A stretch of DNA of 64,000 bases, from positions 55,365,003 to 55,429,002 of the forward strand of contig OY997647.1 of assembly GCA_963921795.1 (NCBI GenBank). The letters run 5' to 3'. A program made the position numbers and the translations under genes. Of the stretch, positions 24,992 to 36,045 are shown one piece after another (the first letter of the stretch is position 1; every line of letters begins with the position of its first letter). The DNA comes from Nannobrachium achirus (Eukaryota; Chordata; Actinopteri; Myctophiformes; Myctophidae). The notes beneath the pieces were generated by a model. It was given only the letters and a program-made list of their open reading frames with translations, was not told the origin of the DNA and did no database searches.

Positions 24992-26029
24992 TACTCTGCT
25001 CAGTACATGTTTGTGCATATGCTCACTAAACATGCTGGCATGCGTGTGTAGAAGAAGAGAGATGTTATGGATGGTTGAAGTACTTGGTGTTAAATAAGAG
25101 ACTGTTCCTTGTGATTTGATCTCACAGTTATATAACTCCTATCGGCTGTGTTGCAGCGTCAAGGGAACCCAGACCTTTTTTTCTTTTTTGTCGCACAAGT
25201 AATCCCCATCCCCAAGGTGTTGGTGCAAAGCTCATCAAACATTAAACACTAGAGAACCAAAGATTCAGTAATTAAAGGAGAGATTTTGTTTCAAAGCGGT
25301 TAATCTCAGCATTTCTTTATTTCGGTTTTATTGGACTGCTTTAAAATTGGCTTGATTTAACGTTACATCTAAATCTCATCTAAACTCAAATGTACTTGTG
25401 TGGTCCAAAGCTTTCATATGCATGAACTCTAATTAACTTGTTTGGCCCAACCCTTTTTAGATGCATGAGTCTTGTGTTGTTGTTTTTTGCGAGACTATGT
25501 GATTACTGTTTTTACTGCATAACTGCTGCTCAACCAATTGTCCCTCTGGGGCTTTGCTTTCACAGCAAAGGTCCCTCTGGAGCCTTATTTTACCTTAATC
25601 TGTTCACAACAGATTGCTCAATTTAAGGCAGTACTGTTTTGGAGTTACACATTAACCCGCTCACTATCTCTCACTGGAAACATGGTCACACTTACAGTTA
25701 AACATTAAGCAGCCACTTTGTGCATGGCGCTGTGTCTTATTGACAATGCGAGTTTGATAACAATCTTGCATCTGTCTCTGCCTTCAAGGATTGAATCAAA
25801 AGTCTCCTACACGATGTCTGTAATTATTCATCTAGTTTTCTCCTTACTTAAAAAAAAAGAAAAAGTTCTTGTCCTTTTTTTGTGCGATTTGTCCTATTCT
25901 CGCAATTTGGTTAATATGCTAATTCCCTGATTCCCAGTCATTTGTGTAATCTTGTCACTGCTGACTCCTACTAGTTGGTGCCAAGGATGGTATTGAAACT
26001 GTGTGCCTTCTCTGATACAAATGAAACCT
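24992..26029. other. Intergenic, nothing recognised
   Basis: AT-rich unique sequence. Confidence 0.4.
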
Positions 26030-26400
26030 GCTGCCGCTTCTTTTTACCAGCCAGGAAGTAGCGCGTGTGGAGGAACACCCCATTTCCTCACAATTCAACC
26101 CCCCCTGCTGACAGGCGCTTTGACAAACCTGTGGAGTCGCTGGTGCAGTAAGGGACAAAGATTGCCCTTCCCTCCCACAAATAATGGCCAGTTGTGCTCT
26201 TATGGATGCCCTGCCAACCCCAGGGCAGTGCAGAGGACTAAAGCATCTGTGGTGGTTTGCAGGAACCCTGTGCCACCCAAGCACCCAATGTTCTCTATTT
26301 TAATGTCTTGTTTTTGCCATGTGGCCCGGGTCATTATTGTAAATGAGAACTGGTTCTAAATTAATTTAGCTGGTTAAATACAGGCAAAAATAAATAAACA
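26030..26400 (+). mobile_element. LINE/SINE 3' tail-like fragment
   Basis: The end (ATTGTAAATGAGAACTGGTT, then TTAGCTGGTTAAATACAGG and A-rich AAATAAATAAAC) matches a widespread fish retroposon tail of the form TTGTAAATAAGAA...TTAAATAAAGG (from memory). The upstream portion is not assignable. Confidence 0.45.
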
Positions 26401-27069
26401 AATATATATTTTTTTGTGTCAGGAGATACACAAATAAGTAAAGGTTATCAAGGCTGTGCATAACAATACAGAGGGAGTAGTGTTATGCTCGGATTATTCT
26501 TGATATGTTGACAGAAAACAATTGCCTTACTTAACCATCTCTGCCCACGCCTTCATTTCACCCTTCTGCCACAAAGTGAATAATGACATAATTGCCGTGT
26601 CTCGCTGGAGGAGGACTGTAAAACCTGGTGGTTTCCCTGCCAGTGCCTCCTGTTTATGATATATAATGATTAAATGACACCTCCTAACATACAGATGTTT
26701 CTGAGCCTCTTGTGTGAGCAGAGCAGAGCACAGCCACAAAACATTCATCTCTGCAGCTGAGATTATCCCACATGTTTTATCTACAGGAGGTGGGGGACAC
26801 AGTCTGGTTCAAGAAAGTAATTTGAAGTTGTTTGTTTAATGTACTGTCTGTGCCGTACATCACAGCTTAAAGAGCTCAAACTTGAGGATGCAAATCCTCT
26901 TATAAGACAAGAGTGTAGGCCCCTGAAATAATCACCCGAAAATACCTCTCGGAAACATATGTTCACAGACACAAAAACAAAGAGTTATTTTTACTCTTCA
27001 GCCTGTAGCGCTCTATCCTGTGTGACGAGTGTGTTTTGGCTGTTTATCACATGTGTGCGGTGTGTGTAT
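26401..27069. other. Unique block, possible conserved noncoding DNA
   Basis: Non-repetitive with homeodomain-like AT motifs (GAATAATGACATAATTGCC near 26578). No frame with splice signals. Function unknown. Confidence 0.3.
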
Positions 27070-27100
<31 letters not shown>

Positions 27101-27102
27101 CA

Positions 27103-27134
<32 letters not shown>
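27070..27134. repeat. (ACGC)n/(AC)n microsatellite
   Basis: CACG tetranucleotides grade into CA dinucleotides. Confidence 0.95.
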
Positions 27135-28134
27135 GCTTGTTTGTGTGCGTGCGTCTAATTCCTAGCTGAAATGATGGAGAGGAAGGCAGTGAGAAGCATT
27201 CATCTCTGCAGTGCTTTGGGCCTGCATCTGCTCCTCCCTGATAAAGATTCAGCGCTAATTATCTTCTAGCCTACTCCAGCAATCTGCTCTGCTTTTGATT
27301 ATTATTCACATCAAATCATCCAAGCCACGAGAAGCCAGTAGTTCTCAAACTTTGTCATGTCAAGGAACCCCAAAAGTGTTTATCAAAAGGTGCTTGGCAC
27401 ACCGGTCGAGGTGCCAGCCAACGGAACAAACACTAAATAATAAAAGAGTAAAGCCGCACACTCGTATAGCTACCGATGCAAACTTTATTGGAACACACCG
27501 AGAAGGACCCTAAATTAACACATATTTGGCAGCAGAGCTGCATCTGAAAATATTTTTGTCAGGAATCCCCATACAATATTTGTGTTCAAAATCTTGTGTG
27601 TGTGTGCGCGTGCACACATATATGTTGTGTATTAGCGTTCTTGTGTTCGTCCACCACCCACTGGCTGCCACCCGTACCGAAGATGTCTCTATAAATGAAG
27701 GTCTGGATGGTAGCCAGGTGGCTTACAAGAAGGAGGAGGAGTCCTTCTAAGGCCCGGGTACAGAATAGGTCTCATCTCTCTGCCACTGGCCCAGAGCAGA
27801 GCCCCTCTGTGCCCATGCATAGTAGTGGCGGCCCAGGCTCCCTGCCAGCACACAGAAGCCATGTGGCCTACGTCCCAAATCAACTTTCTATTCAACCCTT
27901 CAGTCTGTGGCACTGCCCACCATGACTGTTAGCCTCCTCTCTAACCAATCAGACCCCTTTTCATTTTCAAAAATATAGATACTCTCAATTCATAACAAAT
28001 GATTTTCATTTCCACAGCTTGCATCTGTAATATTGGGACTGTAATAATTTGCAACAGTTAAAAAGTCAATTTAATTACCTTTCATTTGACGATTTATTTC
28101 AACACTGCTGTTCAGGGAATGGGTTGGTTGACTC
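27135..28134. other. Intergenic with a hAT-type fragment
   Basis: About 27336-27400 begins AGTAGTTCTCAAACTTTGTC and continues CAAGGAACCCCAAAAG, resembling family F at 47647. The block at 27170-27300 is unique. No gene. Confidence 0.5.
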
Positions 28135-28142
28135 ATACTGTA

Positions 28143-28549
28143 CAGGCACGTGCACACATAGACATAAGGGGGCTTGAGACCCTGCCCTTTTATCTGTCTG
28201 TTAAAAGTGCCCTCTCCAGACGAATGCAGTTTTTACTATGGTGAAAGGAATACAAATGCCCTCTTTCCAAGCCATACCTGAAGGCAGCATTCAAGAGAAT
28301 TGCCTTGTCCAAACTCTCCTGAACTTGAATGCAGCATCTTTATGTTTAAAAATGTGCCCTCTTTGTGTAGAAATCCATGCCGTAGGCCACATCTACAGTA
28401 TTGATTTGATTATGCTTATAGTTCAAGCACTGAAAATAGCCAACCTCCAAGCTTGTGAGCTTGGAGGTCTGCTATTTTTGATATTTTCACCAAAAGGCCC
28501 TTTTAGAAATTTCAGCCCCTGCCTCTCTAACATTCTCTGCACGTCCCTG
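28143..28549. mobile_element. hAT-like MITE, family L, copy 1
   Basis: Ends CAGGCACGTGCAC and CTGCACGTCCCTG pair as inverted repeats; the 8-bp duplication ATACTGTA is perfect (28135-28142, 28550-28557). The central hairpin 28434-28482 is a shortened variant, AAAATAGCCAACCTCCAAGC paired with GCTTGGAGGTCTGCTATTTT. Homologous, in opposite orientation, to 46054-46396. Confidence 0.94.
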
Positions 28550-28557
28550 ATACTGTA

Positions 28558-29180
28558 TTATGGAAGAGATGCAGAAAGAGAGCTGGGTGTGGAGCCCAGA
28601 GCACCGGCTCCATAAATACAGCCAATAAATTGGGAGAGATGGCTATTCTTGGGGAACTCTGCTTCTCCAGTTTCCCGTTTCAGCAACATCACAAATCCCT
28701 ATCTATCTATCAATCTGCTGACTCTCCATCCTTCTCTCTGTGTGAAAAGGTTTATAAATAAAATTATATTTATATACAACTGCTATCGCTCTGCAGTGTT
28801 TCTCAACGATGCAAGACAGACACATGCTGCTCTGCTACCCTCCATGAATAAAGGACATTCCTGACACTATCGTCAGACATTGACGAGACCCTCTCAAGTT
28901 CCCTGGCATGACAGAGAGAGTGAGAGAGCTGAGAGATATCCCTTGTATATCTGCTTATTTCAGTCTATTGTGTGTGTCCACACTGTAGTCATTAATTCAG
29001 CACAATAATAACCATAACCCAAATCTTCTCTTTGTTCATCAGTACGTCCTAGTCACGAATCACGGTGCAGAGAAAGACAACACACCAAACAGCAAAACTA
29101 GGCACTGTCAGTATCTATCTGTGATCCACAACTGTTCTGTTCATCTGTAGATCACACTATTCCACGGACTCTGTGGGTTC
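28558..29180. other. Intergenic, nothing recognised
   Basis: Unique sequence with small GAGA runs. Confidence 0.4.
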
Positions 29181-29188
29181 CTTTAGGG

Positions 29189-29617
29189 CAGGGTTCCCCA
29201 ATAGGCGGCACGCGGGCCATTTGCGGCCCGTGGGGGGCTACTGTCTGGCCCCCACCAACCCCAGTAATAATGGTGGTATAAGAGCAGCAACAACACTAGT
29301 ATATCGTCGTTGTCGGGTGGCAATCTCGTATCTCCAAATGTGTACGTTCTTTCGCAAATCATACAAGGCCGTCGCACAAAAGTAGTGAAAACAGCAGATC
29401 TACGATCGGCTGTTTTCACTAGTTTAAATCATTTTTAAAATGATAAATGCAAAACGAACGTTTTTTGGACATACAAGATTTTCACCCGACAACAACGATA
29501 TCTGAACTGTCGCTGGAGTAGCGGGAACGCCGCCGTCGACCCCTGCAATGTTGTGGCCCTCGGCTTGGTACCCTGGACATAATTCGGCCCTTGGGGATAA
29601 CTAATTGGGGAACCCTG
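29189..29617. mobile_element. hAT-like MITE, family D, containing a K module
   Basis: CAGGGTTCCCCAATAGG at the left and ATTGGGGAACCCTG at the right, with perfect duplication CTTTAGGG (29181-29188, 29618-29625). Subterminal GCGGCCCGTGG and TTCGGCCCTTGG resemble Charlie-type hAT elements. A K module at 29304-29512 (reverse) holds a shortened hairpin 29385-29422 in which only GATCTACGATC is left at the tip. Confidence 0.94.
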
Positions 29618-29632
29618 CTTTAGGGGGCTCTA

Positions 29633-29765
29633 AATTGACCCATACAAGTCCGTAACTCAGCCAGTGTACAAATGGAACCAAATGGACCCTAAACCATGTG
29701 GTTCCATTTGTACACTGTCAGAGTTAAGGGGAAACCTTGAAATGTAAAAGTTTGAGAAACACTGC
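29633..29765. mobile_element. Family J MITE fragment
   Basis: CCCATACAAGTCCGTAACTC, GTACAAATGGAACC and the terminus AGTTTGAGAAACACTGC match the interior and terminus of 61638-62375. It contains its own short palindrome around GGTTCCATTTGTACACTG. Confidence 0.65.
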
Positions 29766-30596
29766 ACTAGACGGTGTACCGAGTGTACCGACGTATGATT
29801 TTTGAAGTCATATTCAAATGGACACACAGAGATAGAGAGAATGCTGTTGACCCCACTGCTTCTTTTGATCATCACAAGTCAACTTCAGTGCTCATGAACA
29901 AAAGGTTGCGGGGGGACATTTCTTTTTGTATTTCGTGTTTTTGTCCTGTCTATTGCAATTATTCGAAATCCAATTATTATTATTAAACCGTGTTTCGCTT
30001 CAGCGAAAAGTATACATGCAAAAGCATGCATGAGGCTTAATCTTGACTACCTTTGCCCTAGACTCATGCCCACTGAGGTATGTGTCAGGATTTGTTTCAA
30101 CTGGCACGGGGACATTTATATTACGAGACCATGTGTATAGATAGAACAGTTATCAGGGTCCACTGACATGCAGTCTGGCCAACAAACCCGTTGCCCTGAG
30201 CTAATTTAAATAAATACTGCATCATTCACACATCCTATGCATGGATTTCAAGGAACTCTCAAAATGAACTTCCTGACAACTGCAAGGGGGGGAGGGGAGG
30301 GGGGGGTCTGTTATTCTTATCTGAACACTCCACCACCACCACTTAATGCATTATATGCAATGCATTCATACCAAAAAATAGTATTGTGTCGCATGTACGG
30401 TATTGTAACTAAATAGTTGTTATTGGCGTATTTTCTACTCTACGTTTACACATACGTAGAATTCGTCCTCTGCATTTACCCATCCTAACTAACTATTAGG
30501 AGCAGTGGCTGTCACTAATATGGCACCCAGGGAGCAGTTAGGCTTTAAGTGTCTCTTTCGACACATAGACAGGGCAGGCCTGGGGGAGAACTGGTG
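29766..30596. other. Intergenic, nothing recognised
   Basis: Unique apart from a G-rich run at 30287-30307. Confidence 0.4.
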
Positions 30597-30604
30597 GCCT
30601 CTCC

Positions 30605-31009
30605 CAGGGACGTGCTGGCCATTGGGAAAAGCGGGACAACTCCCGAACGGCCGGTTCATTACCGGATAAAAGTGAAAACAGCAGAAAGTGAAAACAGCAG
30701 ATCTACAAACACACAACGCCTCGCGGGGCGAGGCGTTGTGTGCTTGTAGATCGTCTGTTTTCACTAGTTTAAATCATTTTTAAAATGATAAATACAAAAC
30801 AAACGGTTTTGGACATACAAGGTTTCCAGCCGACAACAACGAAATATAACTCATGTAATTGGCCCACTGGCTTGTCACTTGTCATGATCTGAAATGGCAA
30901 ATCTTTGAGTAGCAGCAGTGCTATAGAGAGATCTCTCTCTCTACAGCGCGCAATGAGGGCCTCTCCAACTCTTTTTCCCGGGCTGAATCAGGGGCCCAGC
31001 ATGTCCCTG
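30605..31009. mobile_element. hAT-like MITE, family M, copy 1, containing a K module
   Basis: CAGGGACGTGCTGGCCATTG to CCCAGCATGTCCCTG. Flanking 8-mers GCCTCTCC and GCCTCTCT differ by one base. A truncated K module spans 30668-30847 with its hairpin at 30691-30765. The right subterminal holds the palindrome AGAGAGATCTCTCTCT. Confidence 0.85.
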
Positions 31010-31071
31010 GCCTCTCTACCTACTCTGCCGTCACCATGTACTGTAGCGATCCTGACATTAAGTTAAACTGT

Positions 31072-31215
31072 AATTCCTGGGCTGTGCCTGTAGCAGACAA
31101 GGTAGTGTGTCGACATCATAAATGCAACATTCCTCGTTTGATCCCGGCTGCAGTGTAGACCTGTGTTGCATGTCCTTCCCCTTATGCCTGCCCTCACTTT
31201 CCTGTCTCTCATTTC
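31072..31215 (+). mobile_element. tRNA-derived SINE, copy 2
   Basis: A box-B-like CGTTTGATCCC at 31135-31145 follows a tRNA-like head, then a pyrimidine-rich body ending TTCCTGTCTCTCATTTCC and an A-rich tail (AAAATAAAAGAAAAC). Confidence 0.6.
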
Positions 31216-31294
31216 CTTTCAAAATAAAAGAAAACAAACACTAATTCCTACAGGCTAATAATACGATTTAGAACTGCACTCACACCCACTGTCC

Positions 31295-31455
31295 TTAACT
31301 AAAACCACTTAAATCATATTATGAAGTGTGAAAATAGTGGTACAAGATTGTTGTTGCAGAGTAATGGGTATTATTGAGCTTATGTAGATCTTCTATTCTT
31401 TTTAGAAATGTATTTAATTGCCCAAAATAGGGATGCCAAGGTTGAAAGTGGTTAA
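31295..31455. mobile_element. TTAA-family element with decayed hairpin
   Basis: The right end is CCCAAAATAGGGATGCC, then GTTGAAAGTGGTTAA. The hairpin remnant at 31334-31402 (AAAATAGTGGTACAAG ... TTATGTAGATCTTCTATT) is heavily mutated. The left edge TTAACTAAAACCACTT is tentative. Confidence 0.4.
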
Positions 31456-31524
31456 ATCAATGTTCTTGCTTTGGATCACACAGATTCTACTACATTTTGG
31501 CTGCAGTTCCTAAATTGATATGTA

Positions 31525-31768
31525 CAGTATTTGGCTGGGGACCTCCATCCGAAATGATTTGTGCCAGCGACAGCATTTGTAATAAAAAAAATAAAAATAA
31601 CGTCGCAATAGCTTGTAAATCAATAGCTTAAATAGCCAAAGTATAAATTGATATAAAAAAGTATATCATTGATTGTGATGCTATATATTAACTACATTTG
31701 CTGGAGACACCCTAGAATCCCTTCAAGGACCCCAGGGAGGGTCCCCGGAGCCAGTTTGAGAACCCCTG
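31525..31768. mobile_element. Family F hAT-type fragment, reverse
   Basis: GGGGACCTCCATCCGAAAT through GGACCCCAGGGAGGGTCCCC to AGTTTGAGAACCCCTGAT; it matches the arrangement at 47647-47900 read backwards. Its interior is AT-rich with a weak hairpin relative (GCTTGTAAATCAATAGC). Confidence 0.5.
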
Positions 31769-31932
31769 ATATATAGCGACTTGTCTGAAAAGAGCTGTAC
31801 TGTTGTAGAAAAAAGGCCTGGCGGGAGACCAAAAATAAGAGTTGAATAGACGGAAAGAGACCAGTGCACAGACAGGAAGCCTATCAGCCTGCAGGAAACA
31901 TGCGGACATACACAGCAGTAGGGATAACATAG

Positions 31933-32012
<80 letters not shown>

Positions 32013-32100
32013 TGTGCGTGTGCGTGTGCGTGTGTGTGTTGGTGTGTGTGCGCGTGTGTGTGTGTTTATGTTGGTGTGTGTGTGTGTATGTAGGTGTTGG
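31933..32100. repeat. (TG)n microsatellite, compound
   Basis: A pure TG run to about 32010, then mixed GCGTGT/GGTGTG variants. Confidence 0.95.
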
Positions 32101-32294
32101 TGTGTGCGCGTACATCATCCTATGCATTCAGATATGACTGTTGCCAGTCTGTTCAACCATGTGAACTAAATGTGGACGCCGTGTTTCAATTATTTAGTCC
32201 TGTCTTACACCATCCATCTCCTCGATGTAAACTTTTACCCTCACCTCAGTGTCACTACGCTTCTGCCACGAGTGACAGGGAAAGCTGGAGATGC

Positions 32295-32306
32295 ACACGC
32301 ACGCAC

Positions 32307-32345
<39 letters not shown>
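32295..32345. repeat. (AC)n microsatellite
   Basis: ACGC units then AC dinucleotides. Confidence 0.93.
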
Positions 32346-32449
32346 GGCTTTAGGCTTCAGGAAATGTCAGTGCGTGGTTTTCTAGGACCTAGTAGCAGTC
32401 CTGCACTGTGTGACTGTGTGACAAAAGTCCTATATATATATATATACAC

Positions 32450-33060
32450 AGTGACGTCATTACGTGCGCGTCCCGCGTCTCTGACGCATTCACGTTGCCT
32501 AGAGACGCATTCACGTCATTGCCCTGGGGTCCCACGGACGCATCCACGTTAAAATAATTTACCACGTCGCGAAAAAATATATATTTTAAAAAGTCCACAG
32601 ACGCCACCATTATTCATGGGTGAAGGCATGTTACTTTACCCTACGTTAACACAAATGAAATCCGCGTAGAAAGTCTTAAAACAGACGATAGAACTAACAA
32701 CAGTGCGTTCTATCGTCCACCGACGCCATTCTGTGCGCCCATAGATGGTCACAGAATTCAATGGGTGCCTGAGTTTTAGCGTAGCACCGGGCCGCTCTCT
32801 GATCATAGTGGCACAGCATGTTAGGTGATACACCAAAAGGGGTTCCCCCACAGAACGTGTGCAACTGACGGCGCAGAAACGTGACGTCTCTACACTGGCA
32901 AAACAACAGCGTCGCGGTCAGGGTCCCTGCGGAATGAACGTGTCGCAAACAGCATTTCGTTTCATTAATATCCTCGCCAGAAACTGCCTGCCGTCTGTCT
33001 GTCTCTTTCTGCATGCAGCGGAGCCACCGCACTCTGCACTGCAGCAGCATGAATGAACGT
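32450..33060. other. CpG-rich block with CRE and GACGCATTCACGT repeats
   Basis: Starts right after a TA repeat with the palindromic CRE TGACGTCA (32452-32459). GACGCATTCACGT occurs twice and GACGCATCCACGT once between 32480 and 32550. CpG is much denser than in the flanks. No splice-bounded frame is recognised; open stretches on the minus strand are not assignable. Confidence 0.4.
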
Positions 33061-33289
33061 GCTCTCTCTGTCACTCTGATGTGATGCTGCTACGTTTAGC
33101 TACATGCAAAAGCTACTGCCGTGGCTGCTCTCTGGCACAGTCAGTGAGGCTGGCAGAGGGTCATAAACTCATTAAGTCATAAAAAGACGTCTGATTTTCA
33201 AAGCGGAGAAACTAATTATCTGTGATTTACAACAGCAGTTCTCCGGAGCGCTCCACTTTCTCATAGTATTACGTCGAGTGGTCTCTCCA

Positions 33290-33640
33290 TACACAGAAGA
33301 ATACTCAAATGTTTTACTTAAGTAAAAGTATCTTCTACTGCAAGTTAAAAGTCCGGAATTCAAAATGTACTTGAGTAAAAGTATAGGCTACACTTTAGGA
33401 CTAAAAGTACTCATTATGCACAATTATTCTGTATCACATGTTACCAAATAATATCCTTTGAAAATAGCCATGGCTGAAGTGGTTATGTAGGCTATACTTT
33501 TCAAAGTAACTAGTAAAGTTTTCAAGTAATTGTAGTGGAATAAGTACAATATTTGCCTCTGAGATGTAGTGGAGTAGAAGTAAAAGTAATGAAAATTGGA
33601 AATACTCCAGTAAAGTAAAAGTACCTTAAATTGTACTTAT
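33290..33640. mobile_element. AAGTACTTT-type MITE, diverged copy
   Basis: Dense AAGTAAAAGTA and TACTTGAGTAAAAGT motifs as in 3310-3516, including GTGGAGTAGAAGTAAAAGT. Termini are not clear. Confidence 0.6.
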
Positions 33641-33905
33641 AAGTTACCTTTTTATTACCTCAAGAAAAGAAAAAAAAAGAACATTATTGCACCAAAGTAA
33701 TCAACAAGCTAAAACTATACTATCAAAAATGTCCAAACATTAGCCTAATTGTAAAATAATATAAGATAGAGGCAAATATAAATAGCCGATCTAAAAGCTC
33801 ACAATGCAAAAAATAAATAAAATGGGGACCCAAATTGGGGACCCATAATTTTTTTCTGGGACTCATTCGAATGACCACCTGTGGGTCCCGGGACCCATTA
33901 CTTTG
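33641..33905. mobile_element. Family C fragment with half hairpin
   Basis: TTTTATTACCTCAAGAAAAG through CAAACATTAGCC matches the left half of the copy at 984-1420. A half hairpin AAATAGCCGATCTAAAAGC lies at 33780-33807, then GGGACCC-rich sequence. Confidence 0.6.
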
Positions 33906-34002
33906 AAAACCTATTAACATCACTGTATACATATACCTGTGTATATATATATATACCGTAGTTGAAGGCACTTCATCCAGGGCATGGATGATGTACGTAG
34001 CC

Positions 34003-34868
34003 CAGGGGTTCCCAAACCTTTTTGTCACAGGGCACCCCATGAATATTCTTTTAATCCGAGGCACCCCTACATTATATATTTTTTTCCTTGTATGTCCAAA
34101 ACCGTTCTTTTTGTATTTATCATCTATAAAATGTACTAAACTAGTGAAAACAGCCGATCTACAAGCACACAACGCCTCGCATCGCGAGGCGTTGTGTGCT
34201 TGTAGATCGGCTGTTTTCACTAGTTTTGTGTGACAGTCTTGTATGATGAAGCAGGGCTTTGCTTTACCAAAAGACGTGCACATTTGAAACTTGGAGATAC
34301 GAGGTTTCTGCCCGACAGTGACGATACATTAGTGATTAAGTTGCGAGGAAAACGTTGAGATAATGGCCATTTTGGTTAGAACTGACTGAAAATAACTTAT
34401 CTCGCGGCACCCCTGGACTGCCGTCGCGGCACCCCAGGTAGGGCTGTCACGATATGACATTTTACATGACGATTAATTGTCACTCAAATAATTGGCGATT
34501 AACGATTTAATTGTGTTTTTGTCGTTGATAATTAAATTTCTGTTTGGCTTTTAGGCTTTGAAGTTGTACATGGTAGATATGACACATAACCTAAATATAC
34601 AAAGAAATTACTGACATATTTGACAACTTACTACTTAAAAAATAACTTTGATAGTGGAAATAGCCGATCTACAAGCTCACAACGCGCCGCGATGCGACGC
34701 GTTGTGAGCTTGTAGATCTGCTATTTCCACTATTTCGGAATTTTTTCAACATTCACGATTATGACAAAATAATTGCGATAATGTCAAATAATCACGATTA
34801 GACAATTATGTAATAATTGTGACAGCCCTAACCCCAGGGTGCCCCGTCACCCACTTTGAAAACCCCTG
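34003..34868. mobile_element. hAT-like MITE, family E, carrying a K module and a nested family B element
   Basis: CAGGGGTTCCCAAACC and TTTGAAAACCCCTG termini with perfect ACGTAGCC duplication (33995-34002, 34869-34876). The K module (34083-34327) has the best hairpin of the window: arms 34140-34180 and 34184-34224 pair perfectly over 41 bp around a 3-base loop. A complete family B copy sits at 34439-34830. Without that insert the element would be about 470 bp. Confidence 0.95.
34439..34830. mobile_element. hAT-like MITE, family B, copy 4, nested in family E
   Basis: Inverted relative to copies 1-3: TAGGGCTGTCACGATATGAC to AATAATTGTGACAGCCCTA. The 8-bp duplication ACCCCAGG is perfect (34431-34438, 34831-34838) and derives from family E sequence, proving insertion after E. 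The hairpin is at 34656-34733. Confidence 0.96.
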
Positions 34869-35009
34869 ACGTAGCCTACAGTACAGCATGTCTCTCCAGC
34901 TGAACACAGGTCTAGACACAGCCTGCAGGTGTGTTTGGGTTTAATAGACACCCCATCCACTGTCAACAGCCAAGCAACTTTCTCTGGGAGCAGGCTGGAG
35001 CGTGTCTCT

Positions 35010-35012
<3 letters not shown>

Positions 35013-35067
<55 letters not shown>

Positions 35068-35112
35068 AATGTGCATGTGTGTGTGTGCAATGTGCATGTG
35101 TGTGTGTGTGTT
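35013..35112. repeat. (TG)n microsatellite with GCAATG interruptions
   Basis: TG run followed by two GTGCAATGTGCATG interruptions. Confidence 0.95.
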
Positions 35113-35234
35113 TGAGAGACAGATATACAGAGAGAAAAAATCAGGTAGAAGGCGATATAGAGACAAATTGTCAACATTCACTGTCGGCATGCGCTGTCAA
35201 AACAAGTTGTGCTTTTTAGGGGTTGGCAGTGGCT

Positions 35235-35322
35235 GGTGCGTGCGCGCGCGCGTGCGTGCGCGCGTGCGTGCGCGCGTGCGTGCGTGCGTGCGTGCGTGCG
35301 TGTGTGTGTGTGTGTGTGTGTG
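35235..35322. repeat. (GC/GTGC)n/(TG)n microsatellite
   Basis: GTGCGCGC units grade into CGTG and TG. Alternating purine-pyrimidine throughout, so Z-DNA is possible. Confidence 0.93.
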
Positions 35323-36045
35323 GCTTCTGTGTCGACAAGTACAGTCCAGACCAGGATGAAGGCGTGCGAGGCTGACAGACAGTGTTTGCTGCTTGACAAG
35401 GCCATGCAGCAAAAAAACACCGGTGTAATAGTCAGGTCACGCTCTCTCATCAGAGATGAACACATGCCATCGTGCCCACGTTTGCTATACTTCTAAGGAC
35501 ATAAACATTAGGGCAGCAATTTTTGAAGCGACACGTTGTGAGCTTGTGTGCAACAATGGCAAGCAACTGCACTAAGTATAAATAATATAATACGTTTTAA
35601 CCTCCATACCCAACTCATAAACATAATCTCCAAATGCCTAATCATGTCTGTCTGTTATTGTAAGGAATGAGAGAAATGGAACACTTTAGGGTGCTTTAAT
35701 AATATCCAACTGAGAAATAACATGTCAATATTAATTGATATGTCAAGATATGACGGTTATCTGTTGGACATGATGAGACATAGGCATACAGTGATTCAGT
35801 GTGCCATATGCCATCTCTTCTTTCAATGTCATGTTTTGGCATGCAACTTTTGTTTCACCCACATTTTCCTGACATCTAAATCATCACATTATTAATGCTG
35901 CTTAAGCTCGCGTGTTTTCACTTCATGCGCATGCATTCCTGAATCCCAGGTATGACATGGTTTCGTCGTTACTGTAGAATAGCATTATCTCCACCACTTA
36001 GGACTGCGCCTCGCGCTAAGCGCAGCCTAGTTCTTGAAGGTGATG
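35323..36045. other. Intergenic with a half hairpin
   Basis: Half hairpin GCGACACGTTGTGAGCTTGTG at about 35528-35549. Otherwise unique. Confidence 0.45.

Noticed and set aside
31723-32127. Cys/Val- or Thr/His-rich frames over TG repeats (also at 10751, 17664, 23881, 34931, 53674, 60699, 63057)
   Set aside because: Translations of dinucleotide repeats, not proteins.
32694-33074. 126-residue minus-strand frame in the CpG-rich block
   Set aside because: No domain recognised and no splice or promoter support; left as unassigned.
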